A program made the position numbers and the translations under genes. A stretch of DNA of 60,476 nt from JAMCRM01 sp041685075 (lineage in GTDB: Bacteria > Acidobacteriota > Terriglobia > Bryobacterales > Bryobacteraceae), in the NCBI GenBank assembly GCA_041685075.1, contig JAWLGN010000001.1, positions 1 to 60,476 of the forward strand, in the 5' to 3' direction. Within the stretch, counting starts at the first letter, position 1; each line of letters opens with the position of its first letter. Below the pieces are notes generated by a model. That model searched no databases and was not told where the DNA came from. It was given only the letters and a program-made list of their open reading frames with translations. Below are positions 17,686 through 25,390 of this stretch, in pieces.

Positions 17686-19329
17686 ATGACGGTTGCGCCA
17701 CAATCCGGTCCCGGTCAAGCCGCGCGGGATCGTGCGCCCGCGGAAAGGCGCCTCCGTCTGGGTCTGGCCGCCAAGCTCGCCATCTGTCTGGTGGCGAGCA
17801 CGGCGGCCTTTTTCGCGCTGTTCGGCTATCTGATCATCCGGGAGCAGCGGGCCCACTCCGAAGAACTGATCCTGCACGAAGCCGAGCGCGTCAGCGACGT
17901 GATCCTCCGCAGCACCCGCTACGAGATGCTGCACAACGACCGCGACGCTCTCTACAACACCATCCGGGAGATCGGCGCCGAGCCGGGCATCCGCAGCATC
18001 CGCATTCTGAATAAAGAAGGGCGCATCACCTACTCGAGCGACGCCGCCGAGGTCGATACCCTGGTAGACCGCCGCATCGAGGCCTGCTACGGCTGCCACG
18101 CGCAGTCGGAGCCGCTCGAGCGGCTGCCCCGGCCCGACCGCGCGCGCATCTACCGCGACGCACAGGGCGAGCGCGTGCTGGGCGTCATCCGCCCCATCGA
18201 GAACCAGCCCGTCTGTTCGAACGCCGCCTGCCACGCGCATCCGCCGGACCGGCGCGTGCTGGGTGTCATCGACGCCAATGTCTCGCTGGCCGGCGTCGAC
18301 CGCCAGATCTCTGAGTTTCAAACTCACCTGGTGTGGGTCGTGGTGGCGGCGGTGCTGCTGATTTCGATCGTCAGCGCGGCCTTCATCTGGGGCTTCGTCT
18401 ACAGGCCCGTAAAGGAATTGATGGACGGCACCCGGCGCGTGGCCGGCGGCGATCTGGACTACCGGCTGCCGGTGCACTCCTCCGATGAGTTGGGCGACCT
18501 GGCCGCCTCCTTCAACAAGATGACCGAGGAGGTGGCCGGCGTGCAGGCCGAGATCGAGGAGCGCGTGCGCATTAAGACCGCCGAGGTCGAGCGCGCCCAC
18601 AAGGCCGTGCTCAACAGCGAGAAGCTGGCCTCCATCGGGAAGCTCGCCGCCACCGTGGCGCACGAGATCAATAACCCGCTGTTCGGCATCCTCACCTACG
18701 CGCGGCTCATCCAGCGCGACGTGGAGCGCAGCGATCTCCCGGACAAGGAAGAGGTGGCCGAGCAACTCCGCACCATCGAGCGTGAAAGCCGCCGTTGCGG
18801 CGACCTGGTGAAGAACCTCTTGACCTTCGCGCGCCAGGCTCCCAGCCACCGCGAGGCCACCAACCCCCGCACCCTGGTGGAACGCGCCATTACGCTGGTG
18901 CGCCACAAGCTGGAGCTGCAGAGCATCGAGCTGGCCGAGAGCTATCCCGACGACGTGCCTCCGGTGATGTGCGACGGCGCCCAGATTCAGCAAGTGGTGC
19001 TGGTGCTGCTGGTGAACGCGGCCGATGCCATGCCGCAGGGCGGCCGCCTGGAGGTGGCCATCGAAATCGATCCCAGCGGCGACTGTGTGTTGATTCGCGT
19101 CCGCGATACCGGCATGGGAATCCCCGCCGAGGTGCTGCCCCAGATCTTCGATCCGTTCTTCACGACCAAGGAGGACCAGCAGCGTACCGGGCTGGGCCTG
19201 GCCGTGGCACGGAGCATCGTCGAGCAGCACGGCGGCGACATCGCCGCGCGCTCCACGCCCGGCGAAGGTACCGAGTTTGTAATCTCCCTGCCGGTGGCGG
19301 TGCTGGCCGCCGCCGGGGTGGTGAAGTGA
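17686..19329 (+). CDS. Sensor histidine kinase with two periplasmic heme c motifs
   Basis: A 547-aa kinase. Membrane spans lie at about residues 27-51 and 214-237 and enclose a periplasmic domain of about 160 aa. That domain contains CYGCH (134-138, CXXCH) and a second CX4CH (C177...C182-H183), both able to attach heme c. HAMP (about 238-290), the phospho-acceptor VAHEINNP (His326), and N, G1 and G2 boxes (VNAADAMP, DTGMGI, GLGLAV) follow. The kinase part resembles NtrB/AtoS-type partners of sigma-54 activators. It lies 12 bases after the NrfD gene and before its response regulator, so it probably senses redox state or a heme ligand. Confidence 0.92.
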   Translation: MTVAPQSGPGQAARDRAPAERRLRLGLAAKLAICLVASTAAFFALFGYLIIREQRAHSEELILHEAERVSDVILRSTRYEMLHNDRDALYNTIREIGAEPGIRSIRILNKEGRITYSSDAAEVDTLVDRRIEACYGCHAQSEPLERLPRPDRARIYRDAQGERVLGVIRPIENQPVCSNAACHAHPPDRRVLGVIDANVSLAGVDRQISEFQTHLVWVVVAAVLLISIVSAAFIWGFVYRPVKELMDGTRRVAGGDLDYRLPVHSSDELGDLAASFNKMTEEVAGVQAEIEERVRIKTAEVERAHKAVLNSEKLASIGKLAATVAHEINNPLFGILTYARLIQRDVERSDLPDKEEVAEQLRTIERESRRCGDLVKNLLTFARQAPSHREATNPRTLVERAITLVRHKLELQSIELAESYPDDVPPVMCDGAQIQQVVLVLLVNAADAMPQGGRLEVAIEIDPSGDCVLIRVRDTGMGIPAEVLPQIFDPFFTTKEDQQRTGLGLAVARSIVEQHGGDIAARSTPGEGTEFVISLPVAVLAAAGVVK

Positions 19330-19378
19330 ATGGAATGCGGCGCCCGGTGCGCCGCCGTGTGTGAGAAGGAGGTTTGAG

Positions 19379-20737
19379 GTGAGTGCAAATCCGCAGGCAG
19401 CCGTAAGGAGCAGGGGACGGATCCTGATCGTCGACGACGAGTTGGTGGTCCGCGATTCGCTGGGCAAGTGGTTCGCCAGCGAGGGCTACCAGGCCATGCC
19501 CGTCGCCGGCGCCCGCGAGGCCCTGGAGGCCATCCAGCAGCTCGAATACGATATTGCCCTGATCGATATCAAGATGCCCGGCATGGATGGGATGGAACTG
19601 CAGAGCCGGCTGCGCGAGGCCGACCCCGACCTCACCGTCATCATCATGACCGGCTACGCCAGCGTGGAGACGGCCGTGCAGGCGCTCAAGCGCGGCGCCT
19701 ACGACTACATCACCAAGCCCGTGGACCCGGACGAGCTGTCGCACCTGGTGGGCAAGGCGCTCGAACACCGCCGCGCCCGCCGCGAGGTGGCCCGGCTGCG
19801 CGAGAACCTGCAGGAGATCTTCCCCTCCACCGAACTCATCGGCAAGAGCGCCGCCATGAAGAAAGTGCAGGAGCTGATCGAGATGGTGGCCCCCACCGAC
19901 GCCACCGTGCTCATCACCGGGGAGAGCGGCACCGGGAAGGAAGTGGTGGCGCGCGCCATTCACGCCGCCAGCCCCCGCCGCTACATGCCCATGGTGACCA
20001 TCCATTGCGGCGCCCTTACGGAAACGCTGCTGGAAAGCGAGTTGTTCGGCCACGAGCGCGGCGCTTTCACCGGCGCGCAGTACCGCAAGAAGGGCAAGTT
20101 CGAGGTGGCCGACGGCGGCACCGTCTTCCTGGACGAGATCAGCGACATCAGCCTGAAGACCCAGAGCGACCTGCTGCGGGTGCTCCAGGAGAAGGAAATC
20201 GTGCGGGTAGGCGGCAACCAGCCCATCAAGGTGGACTTCCGCTGCATCGCGGCCACCAACAAGAACCTGGAGGGGCTGGTGAAGGGCGGCACCTTCCGCC
20301 CGGACCTCTACTACCGGCTGCACGTCTTCTGCATCGACCTGCCGCCGCTGCGCGACCGCCGCGAAGATATCCCGCTGCTGGTGAACCACTTCCTCAACAA
20401 GTTCTGCATGGCCACCAGCCGGCCCATCCCGCAGGTGAGCCAGGACGCCATGGAGCTGCTCATGAGCCACGAGTGGCCCGGCAACGTTCGGGAGCTGGAG
20501 AACGCCGTGGAGCGCGCCCTGGTGGTGGGCCGCGGCCAGGAAATCAAGGCTGCCGATTTCTCGTTCCGCTTCCAGGCCGAACCGATGCCCGCCGGCCGCA
20601 CCCTCAGCGACGTCGAGCGCGCCCACATCGAACGCATCCTGCGGGAGACCGACAACAACCTGTCGAAGGCGGCGCGCATTCTCGACATCGACCGGACCAC
20701 GTTGTATAACAAACTGCGGCGCTACGGTCTGCGGTGA
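19379..20737 (+). CDS. NtrC-family sigma-54-dependent response regulator
   Basis: A 452-aa protein. The GTG at 19379 is preferred because AAGGAGG (19366-19372) sits six bases upstream; earlier in-frame codons overlap it. The order is receiver (LIVDDE; phospho-acceptor in LIDIKMPGMDG; conserved Lys in YITKPVDP), AAA+ domain (Walker A GESGTGKE, sigma-54 contact GAFTGA, Walker B GTVFLDEI) and a Fis-type HTH (NLSKAARILDIDRTTLYNKL). It is the partner of the heme kinase. The likely target is the -24/-12 promoter candidate at 14990. Confidence 0.95.
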   Translation: MSANPQAAVRSRGRILIVDDELVVRDSLGKWFASEGYQAMPVAGAREALEAIQQLEYDIALIDIKMPGMDGMELQSRLREADPDLTVIIMTGYASVETAVQALKRGAYDYITKPVDPDELSHLVGKALEHRRARREVARLRENLQEIFPSTELIGKSAAMKKVQELIEMVAPTDATVLITGESGTGKEVVARAIHAASPRRYMPMVTIHCGALTETLLESELFGHERGAFTGAQYRKKGKFEVADGGTVFLDEISDISLKTQSDLLRVLQEKEIVRVGGNQPIKVDFRCIAATNKNLEGLVKGGTFRPDLYYRLHVFCIDLPPLRDRREDIPLLVNHFLNKFCMATSRPIPQVSQDAMELLMSHEWPGNVRELENAVERALVVGRGQEIKAADFSFRFQAEPMPAGRTLSDVERAHIERILRETDNNLSKAARILDIDRTTLYNKLRRYGLR

Positions 20738-21303
20738 GGGCCATCCGGCTGGCGACAGTGGGGCCGGCCGGCGGCCACGCCCCTCCGGCGATGGTGGACG
20801 CGCTCGAGCGCGAGCTGCGCCGCATCTTCCGCCTCCCCTGCGAGCGCCACCCAGGTTCAATCGACGTGGAGGCGGCGTGGAACCCCGGACGCGGCCAGTA
20901 CTACTCCACGGAAATTCTCAGCCGGCTGGTCGAAGCCGCCCCCGCCGACGTGCGGATGCTGGGGGTGACCGGGCTGGACCTCTACGTCCCGGTGTTGACC
21001 TTCGTTTTCGGCGAAGCGCAACTGGAGGGCAACTGCGCGCTGGTATCGTTTCACCGCCTGCGCGAGGAGTTCTACGGACTGCCGCCGAACGAGAGGCTGC
21101 TGGCGGAAAGGCTCGTCAAGGAAGCGGTTCACGAACTGGGCCACACCTTCGGGCTGCGCCACTGCGACAACTGGCGCTGCGTGATGGCATCGAGCCACGG
21201 CGTCGAACTGCTGGATGTAAAAGGCGCCGAGTTCTGCCCCGCCTGCGCGCGGGTGGTGAGGGGGGAGGGCGTCGGCCCGCGCGGGGCTTTCCACTCCAAG
21301 TGA
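20734..21303 (+). CDS. Archaemetzincin family metalloprotease
   Basis: A 189-aa protein. The active site HELGHTFGLRHC with DNWRC, VM, and a later CPAC (about residues 134-175) fits the archaemetzincin pattern HExxHxxGxxxC-x4-C-M-x17-CxxC exactly. It should bind one catalytic and one structural zinc. It has no signal peptide, so it is cytoplasmic. The start GTG overlaps the regulator stop by four bases (GTGA), tying it to the two-component operon. Physiological substrates of bacterial archaemetzincins are poorly known. Confidence 0.92.
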   Translation: MRAIRLATVGPAGGHAPPAMVDALERELRRIFRLPCERHPGSIDVEAAWNPGRGQYYSTEILSRLVEAAPADVRMLGVTGLDLYVPVLTFVFGEAQLEGNCALVSFHRLREEFYGLPPNERLLAERLVKEAVHELGHTFGLRHCDNWRCVMASSHGVELLDVKGAEFCPACARVVRGEGVGPRGAFHSK

Positions 21304-21358
21304 CAGCAGTTCGGCCCCTGAATCCGCTCTGCTATCATGAGAACAAAGCTCCAGGAAC

Positions 21359-22471
21359 ATGATCGTGCAGGCAAACTCGGTGCGCTTTCCGTCGCTCGAT
21401 CTGGACAATGGTGCGCGGCTGGCGCCCGTGGATGTGGCCTATACCACCTACGGTACGCTCAACCAGGCGCGGTCCAACGCCATTCTCATACTACATGCGT
21501 TCTCGGGCGATGCCCACGTGGCCGGCATTAGTCCCCAGACCGGAAAACCCGGCTGGTGGGATAACATGGTGGGGCCCGGGAAGGCTTTCGATACGAACAA
21601 GTACTTCATCATCTGCTCGAACGTGCTGGGCGGATGCAGCGGCACCACCGGCCCGTCTTCCAACAACCCGGAAACCGGCTGCCCCTACGCCATGTCCTTC
21701 CCGGTGATCACCATCCGGGACATGGTGCGGCTGCAGAAGATGCTTATCGATCACCTGGGCATTCCGCGCCTGCTCTCGGTCGCCGGCGGCTCGATGGGCG
21801 GCATGCAGGCGCTCCAATGGGCCGCCGATTACCCGGAAGCGGTGGTTTCGGCCATCCCGATCGCCGCCACCGCGCGGCACTCCGCGCAGCAGATCGCCTT
21901 TAACGAGGTGGGCCGCCAGGCGATCATGTCCGATCCGGACTGGAACGGCGGCAACTACTACGGCGGCAAGCTCCCGGCGCGCGGTCTCGCGGTGGCCCGC
22001 ATGGTCGGCCACATCACCTACATGAGCGACGACTCCATGCGGGAGAAGTTCGGCCGCCGCCTCCGCGGGCGCGAAAATTTCGGCTTCGGCTTCGATATCG
22101 ATTTCGAGGTGGAGAGCTACCTGCGCTATCGCGGCAGCGAGTTCGTCAACCGCTTCGACGCCAACTCCTACCTCTACATTACGAAAGCCATGGACTACTT
22201 CGACCTCACCAACGGCTCGCAGTCGCTGGTGGCGGCGCTTGAGAAGGTCACTTCGCGGTTCCTGGTGATCAGCTTCACTTCAGACTGGCTATATCCCAGC
22301 TATCAATCGCAGGAGATCGTGCGCGCGCTGCGCGCCCGCGCGGTGGACGTGGCCTACTGCGAACTGACGTCCAACTACGGGCACGACGCCTTCCTGGTGG
22401 ATGTCGCCGAGCAGACCGACCTGATCCGTGGCTTCCTGGCCAGTACTTATCGCGAAAGGTGTCACGCGTGA
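21359..22471 (+). CDS. metX: Homoserine O-acetyltransferase
   Basis: A 370-aa alpha/beta-hydrolase-fold acyltransferase making the activated homoserine ester for methionine synthesis. The oxyanion region is LHAFSGDAHVAG, and NVLGGCSGTTGPSS follows. The nucleophile Ser lies in GGSMGGMQALQW, Asp in SDWLYP and His in NYGHDAFL. Acetyl versus succinyl specificity is not decided by eye. The 55-base upstream gap is too short for a SAM riboswitch and none is seen. It overlaps metW. Confidence 0.95.
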   Translation: MIVQANSVRFPSLDLDNGARLAPVDVAYTTYGTLNQARSNAILILHAFSGDAHVAGISPQTGKPGWWDNMVGPGKAFDTNKYFIICSNVLGGCSGTTGPSSNNPETGCPYAMSFPVITIRDMVRLQKMLIDHLGIPRLLSVAGGSMGGMQALQWAADYPEAVVSAIPIAATARHSAQQIAFNEVGRQAIMSDPDWNGGNYYGGKLPARGLAVARMVGHITYMSDDSMREKFGRRLRGRENFGFGFDIDFEVESYLRYRGSEFVNRFDANSYLYITKAMDYFDLTNGSQSLVAALEKVTSRFLVISFTSDWLYPSYQSQEIVRALRARAVDVAYCELTSNYGHDAFLVDVAEQTDLIRGFLASTYRERCHA

Positions 22472-23097
22472 CCACAGCCGCTCAGACCAGGCGCGCGCCG
22501 TTCGTGCGCGAACTGTTGGGGCGCAGCGACTACGCCATCATCTCGGAGATCGTCGAGCCCGGCGCCCGCGTCCTGGACCTGGGCTGCGGGGAAGGGGAAC
22601 TGCTGGCCTGGCTGGTCGAAAACAAAGGGGTGGAAGCGCGCGGGGTGGAGATTTCGGGCGCCCGCGTGCAGCGCGCCATCGCCCGGGGCGTCTCGGTCTA
22701 CCAGGGCGACATCGAGGAGAGCCTGGCGGATTACCCCGACCAGTCCTTCGATTACGTCATTCTGAGCCAGACGCTGCAGGAGACCCTCCGCCCGCGGCGC
22801 GTCATCCGGGAGATCCTGCGGGTGGGCCGCCGCGCCATCGTGGCCTTCCCGAACTTCGCCCACTGGTCCATGCGGCTTTCCATGCTGCGCACGGGCCAGG
22901 CGCCCAAAACCCGCCTGTTCCCATACGAGTGGTACGATTCCCCCAATATCCACTTCGTCACGGTGCACGATTTCGAAGGTTTGATCCACATGGACCACTT
23001 CGTCATCGAGCGCCGCTACTTCCTTGCCGGCGCCCGGAAAGTGACCTTCATGCCCAACCTGTTCGCCGAAGTGGCCGTCTACCTGGTGCGCAAGTAG
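22459..23097 (+). CDS. metW: MetW methionine biosynthesis protein
   Basis: About 212 aa from the GTG at 22459, or 209 from the GTG at 22468 that overlaps the metX stop (GTGA). It has a methyltransferase-like fold with VLDLGCGEGELLAWL near residue 35, FDYVILSQTLQE and later EWYDSPNIHFVT, all typical of MetW. MetW is usually paired with metX and is needed for full MetX activity. The overlap supports complex formation or coupled synthesis. Confidence 0.94.
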   Translation: MSRVTTAAQTRRAPFVRELLGRSDYAIISEIVEPGARVLDLGCGEGELLAWLVENKGVEARGVEISGARVQRAIARGVSVYQGDIEESLADYPDQSFDYVILSQTLQETLRPRRVIREILRVGRRAIVAFPNFAHWSMRLSMLRTGQAPKTRLFPYEWYDSPNIHFVTVHDFEGLIHMDHFVIERRYFLAGARKVTFMPNLFAEVAVYLVRK

Positions 23098-23201
23098 CGC
23101 CGGGCCGCCGCAATTCTTTCATTCTGAACGCAACCCTCCGCCCAGGCGGCGCCGCCGGACTATACTGGCTACATCAAGATGAACGGACAAGGGTGGCTAT
23201 T

Positions 23202-24536
23202 ATGACTGGCACGAGCCGAACGGTGTCTCGCAGGCGCTTTCTGGCCGCCGCCCCCGCGGCGAGCCTCGCCCCGGCCGCATTCGCGGCCTCCAACGACAAA
23301 CCCGCCCTGCTGGGAGGCAGCAAGGTCCGCAGCGCCCCATTCCCCTCGTGGCCGGTGTTGGACCAGACCGAGGAAAAGGCTCTCCTCGAGGTGCTGCGCA
23401 GCCGGCACTGGGGCCGCGGCAACGGCAAAGTGGTGGCGCGGTTCGAGGAGCAGTACGCCGCCCTGACCGGCGCCAAGGCGTGCCTGGCCACGGCTAACGG
23501 CACCAGCGCGCTGCTCACATCGCTGGGAGCGCTGGGCGTGGGCGCGGGCGACGAGGTGATCATCCCGCCCTACACCTTCGTCGCCACCGTCAACGTGGTG
23601 CTGGCGATGAACGCCCTGCCGGTCTTTGTCGATACCGACGTCGAGACCTTCCAGATCGATCACCGCAAGATCGAAGCCGCCATCACGGACCGCACCGCTG
23701 CCATCATCCCGGTACACCTGGGCGGCGCGGCGGCGGAGATGGACGCCATCATGGCGCTGGCCAACCGGCGCAAGATCCCCGTCATCGAGGACGCCTGCCA
23801 GGCGCACCTCGGCGAGTGGCGCGGCCGCAAGGTGGGGAGCATCGGGGCTACCGGGTGCTTCAGCTTCCAGGCTTCGAAAAACCTCAACTCCGGCGAAGGC
23901 GGGGCTGTGCTCTCCAGCGATCCGGATCTGATCGAAAAATGCTTCGCCTATCACAACAACAGCCGCGGGCGCCGCACCTCGGGCTATGATTTCTCCTACG
24001 TTTCACGCGGCCTCAACCTGCGGATGACCGAGTTCCAGGGCGCCATGCTGCTGGCCCAGATGACGCGCCTCGAACGGCAGTCCAAAACGCGCGAGCAGAA
24101 CGCGGCCTACCTTTCCGGCATGCTGCGCGAGATCCCGGGCATCCAGCCCGCGCGCCTGTACGAGGGCTGCACGCGCAACGCCTACCACCTCTACATGTTC
24201 CGCTACGATGCGGAGAAGTTCGCCGGTCTGCCGCGCGCGAAGTTCCTCAAGGCGCTGGCGGCGGAAGGCATCCCCGCTTCCGGCGGCTACTCGCAGTTGA
24301 ACAAGGAGCCCTTCCTGAAGAACACCATCCAGTCGAAGGGCTATCAGCGCATCTTCCCGAAGGAGCGGCTGTCCCGCTGGGAGGAGCAGAACGAGTGCCC
24401 GCAAAACGCACGCCTCTGCGGTGAAGCCGTCTGGCTGACCCAGAACATGCTGCTGGGACCGCGCGGCGATATGGACCAGGTTGCCGCGGCCGTGCGGAAG
24501 ATCCACAGCCACGCCGCGGAACTCGCGCGGGCATAG
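23202..24536 (+). CDS. DegT/DnrJ/EryC1-type PLP aminotransferase with Tat signal
   Basis: A 444-aa protein starting at the ATG at 23202. The N-terminus SRRRFLAAAPAASLAPAAFA is a twin-arginine signal. The body is a sugar-aminotransferase fold. It has a PLP-phosphate segment LATANGTSALL, DEVIIPPYTFVATVNVV, the cofactor Asp in PVIEDACQAHL and the PLP Lys in SFQASKNLNSGEGGA. Family enzymes act on nucleotide-linked keto-sugars in the cytoplasm. A Tat-exported folded PLP enzyme is unusual but possible. It follows metW by 104 bases, and its natural substrate is unknown. Confidence 0.9.
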   Translation: MTGTSRTVSRRRFLAAAPAASLAPAAFAASNDKPALLGGSKVRSAPFPSWPVLDQTEEKALLEVLRSRHWGRGNGKVVARFEEQYAALTGAKACLATANGTSALLTSLGALGVGAGDEVIIPPYTFVATVNVVLAMNALPVFVDTDVETFQIDHRKIEAAITDRTAAIIPVHLGGAAAEMDAIMALANRRKIPVIEDACQAHLGEWRGRKVGSIGATGCFSFQASKNLNSGEGGAVLSSDPDLIEKCFAYHNNSRGRRTSGYDFSYVSRGLNLRMTEFQGAMLLAQMTRLERQSKTREQNAAYLSGMLREIPGIQPARLYEGCTRNAYHLYMFRYDAEKFAGLPRAKFLKALAAEGIPASGGYSQLNKEPFLKNTIQSKGYQRIFPKERLSRWEEQNECPQNARLCGEAVWLTQNMLLGPRGDMDQVAAAVRKIHSHAAELARA

Positions 24537-25388
24537 GTGAGGCCGGTGCTTACGCGACCGGCGCTGCTCGTGGCGCTGGCCGCTGCACTCTCCGCCGCGG
24601 CGCCGCGCATTGCGGTGCACGGGCATCGCGGCGCCCGGGCGGTGCTGCCCGAAAATACGCTGCCTGCGTTCGAATACGCCATTCGGGCGGGCGTGGACGC
24701 GGTGGAACTCGACGTGGTCGCCACCCGGGACAACGTCCTGGTGGTATCGCACGACCAGGCCCTCAACCCGTCCATCTGCAAGGCGCCGGGGGGCAGCCGC
24801 CTGATTCGTGAACTCTCGCTCGAGCAGGTGCGGCGATGGGACTGCGGCTCCCTGCGGCATCCGCAGTTTCCAAAGCAGAGGCCCGTACCGGGAGCGCGCA
24901 TTCCCACTCTCGACCAGGTGCTGGCGCTCGCCGGCCAGGGCGATTTCCGGTTCACCATCGAACCGAAGAGCTTTCCCCGGCGGCCGCGGAACGCTCCGCC
25001 GCTGGGCGAGTTCGCGCGCCTGCTGGTGGATGCCGTACGCCGCCGCGGGCTGGAGGCGCGGGTCACGGTGATGTGTTCGGATCTGGCGCTGCTGCGCGCC
25101 GTGAAGCGTCTCGATCCGTCGCTGCGGCTGGCGGCCATCTGCACCCGCTGGCCCAACGAGTTCGTCGAGAAGTGCCGCCAGGCCGGCGCGCAGGTGGTGG
25201 CGCTGAATCAACGGCTCATCACCCCGGAGGTCGTGCGGACCGCCCACGATGCCGGTCTTACGGTCCTCTCCTGGACCAGCAACGAGCCCGCTGAATGGGA
25301 GCGCCTGATCGAAGCCGGGGTGGACGAGATCGGCAGCGACGATCCCGCCGCCCTGATCGACTTCCTCAAGTCTCGCGGGCTGCGTTGA
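24537..25388 (+). CDS. Exported glycerophosphodiester phosphodiesterase
   Basis: A 283-aa TIM-barrel hydrolase starting at the GTG immediately after the aminotransferase stop (an alternative GTG lies nine bases on). A Sec signal peptide precedes HGHRGARAVLPENT (catalytic His/Arg near residue 29). VDAVELDVVAT (metal Glu/Asp), VVSHD and the later FTIEPK complete the GDPD set. It would release glycerol-3-phosphate from deacylated phospholipids in the periplasm. The C-terminal part ends normally with EIGSDDPAALIDFL. Its stop lies two bases from the convergent gene's stop. Confidence 0.9.
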   Translation: MRPVLTRPALLVALAAALSAAAPRIAVHGHRGARAVLPENTLPAFEYAIRAGVDAVELDVVATRDNVLVVSHDQALNPSICKAPGGSRLIRELSLEQVRRWDCGSLRHPQFPKQRPVPGARIPTLDQVLALAGQGDFRFTIEPKSFPRRPRNAPPLGEFARLLVDAVRRRGLEARVTVMCSDLALLRAVKRLDPSLRLAAICTRWPNEFVEKCRQAGAQVVALNQRLITPEVVRTAHDAGLTVLSWTSNEPAEWERLIEAGVDEIGSDDPAALIDFLKSRGLR

Positions 25389-25390
25389 CG

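Noticed and set aside
21304..21358. SAM riboswitch upstream of metX
   Set aside because: Only 55 bases separate metX from the previous gene and no paired stems with the needed core were seen.
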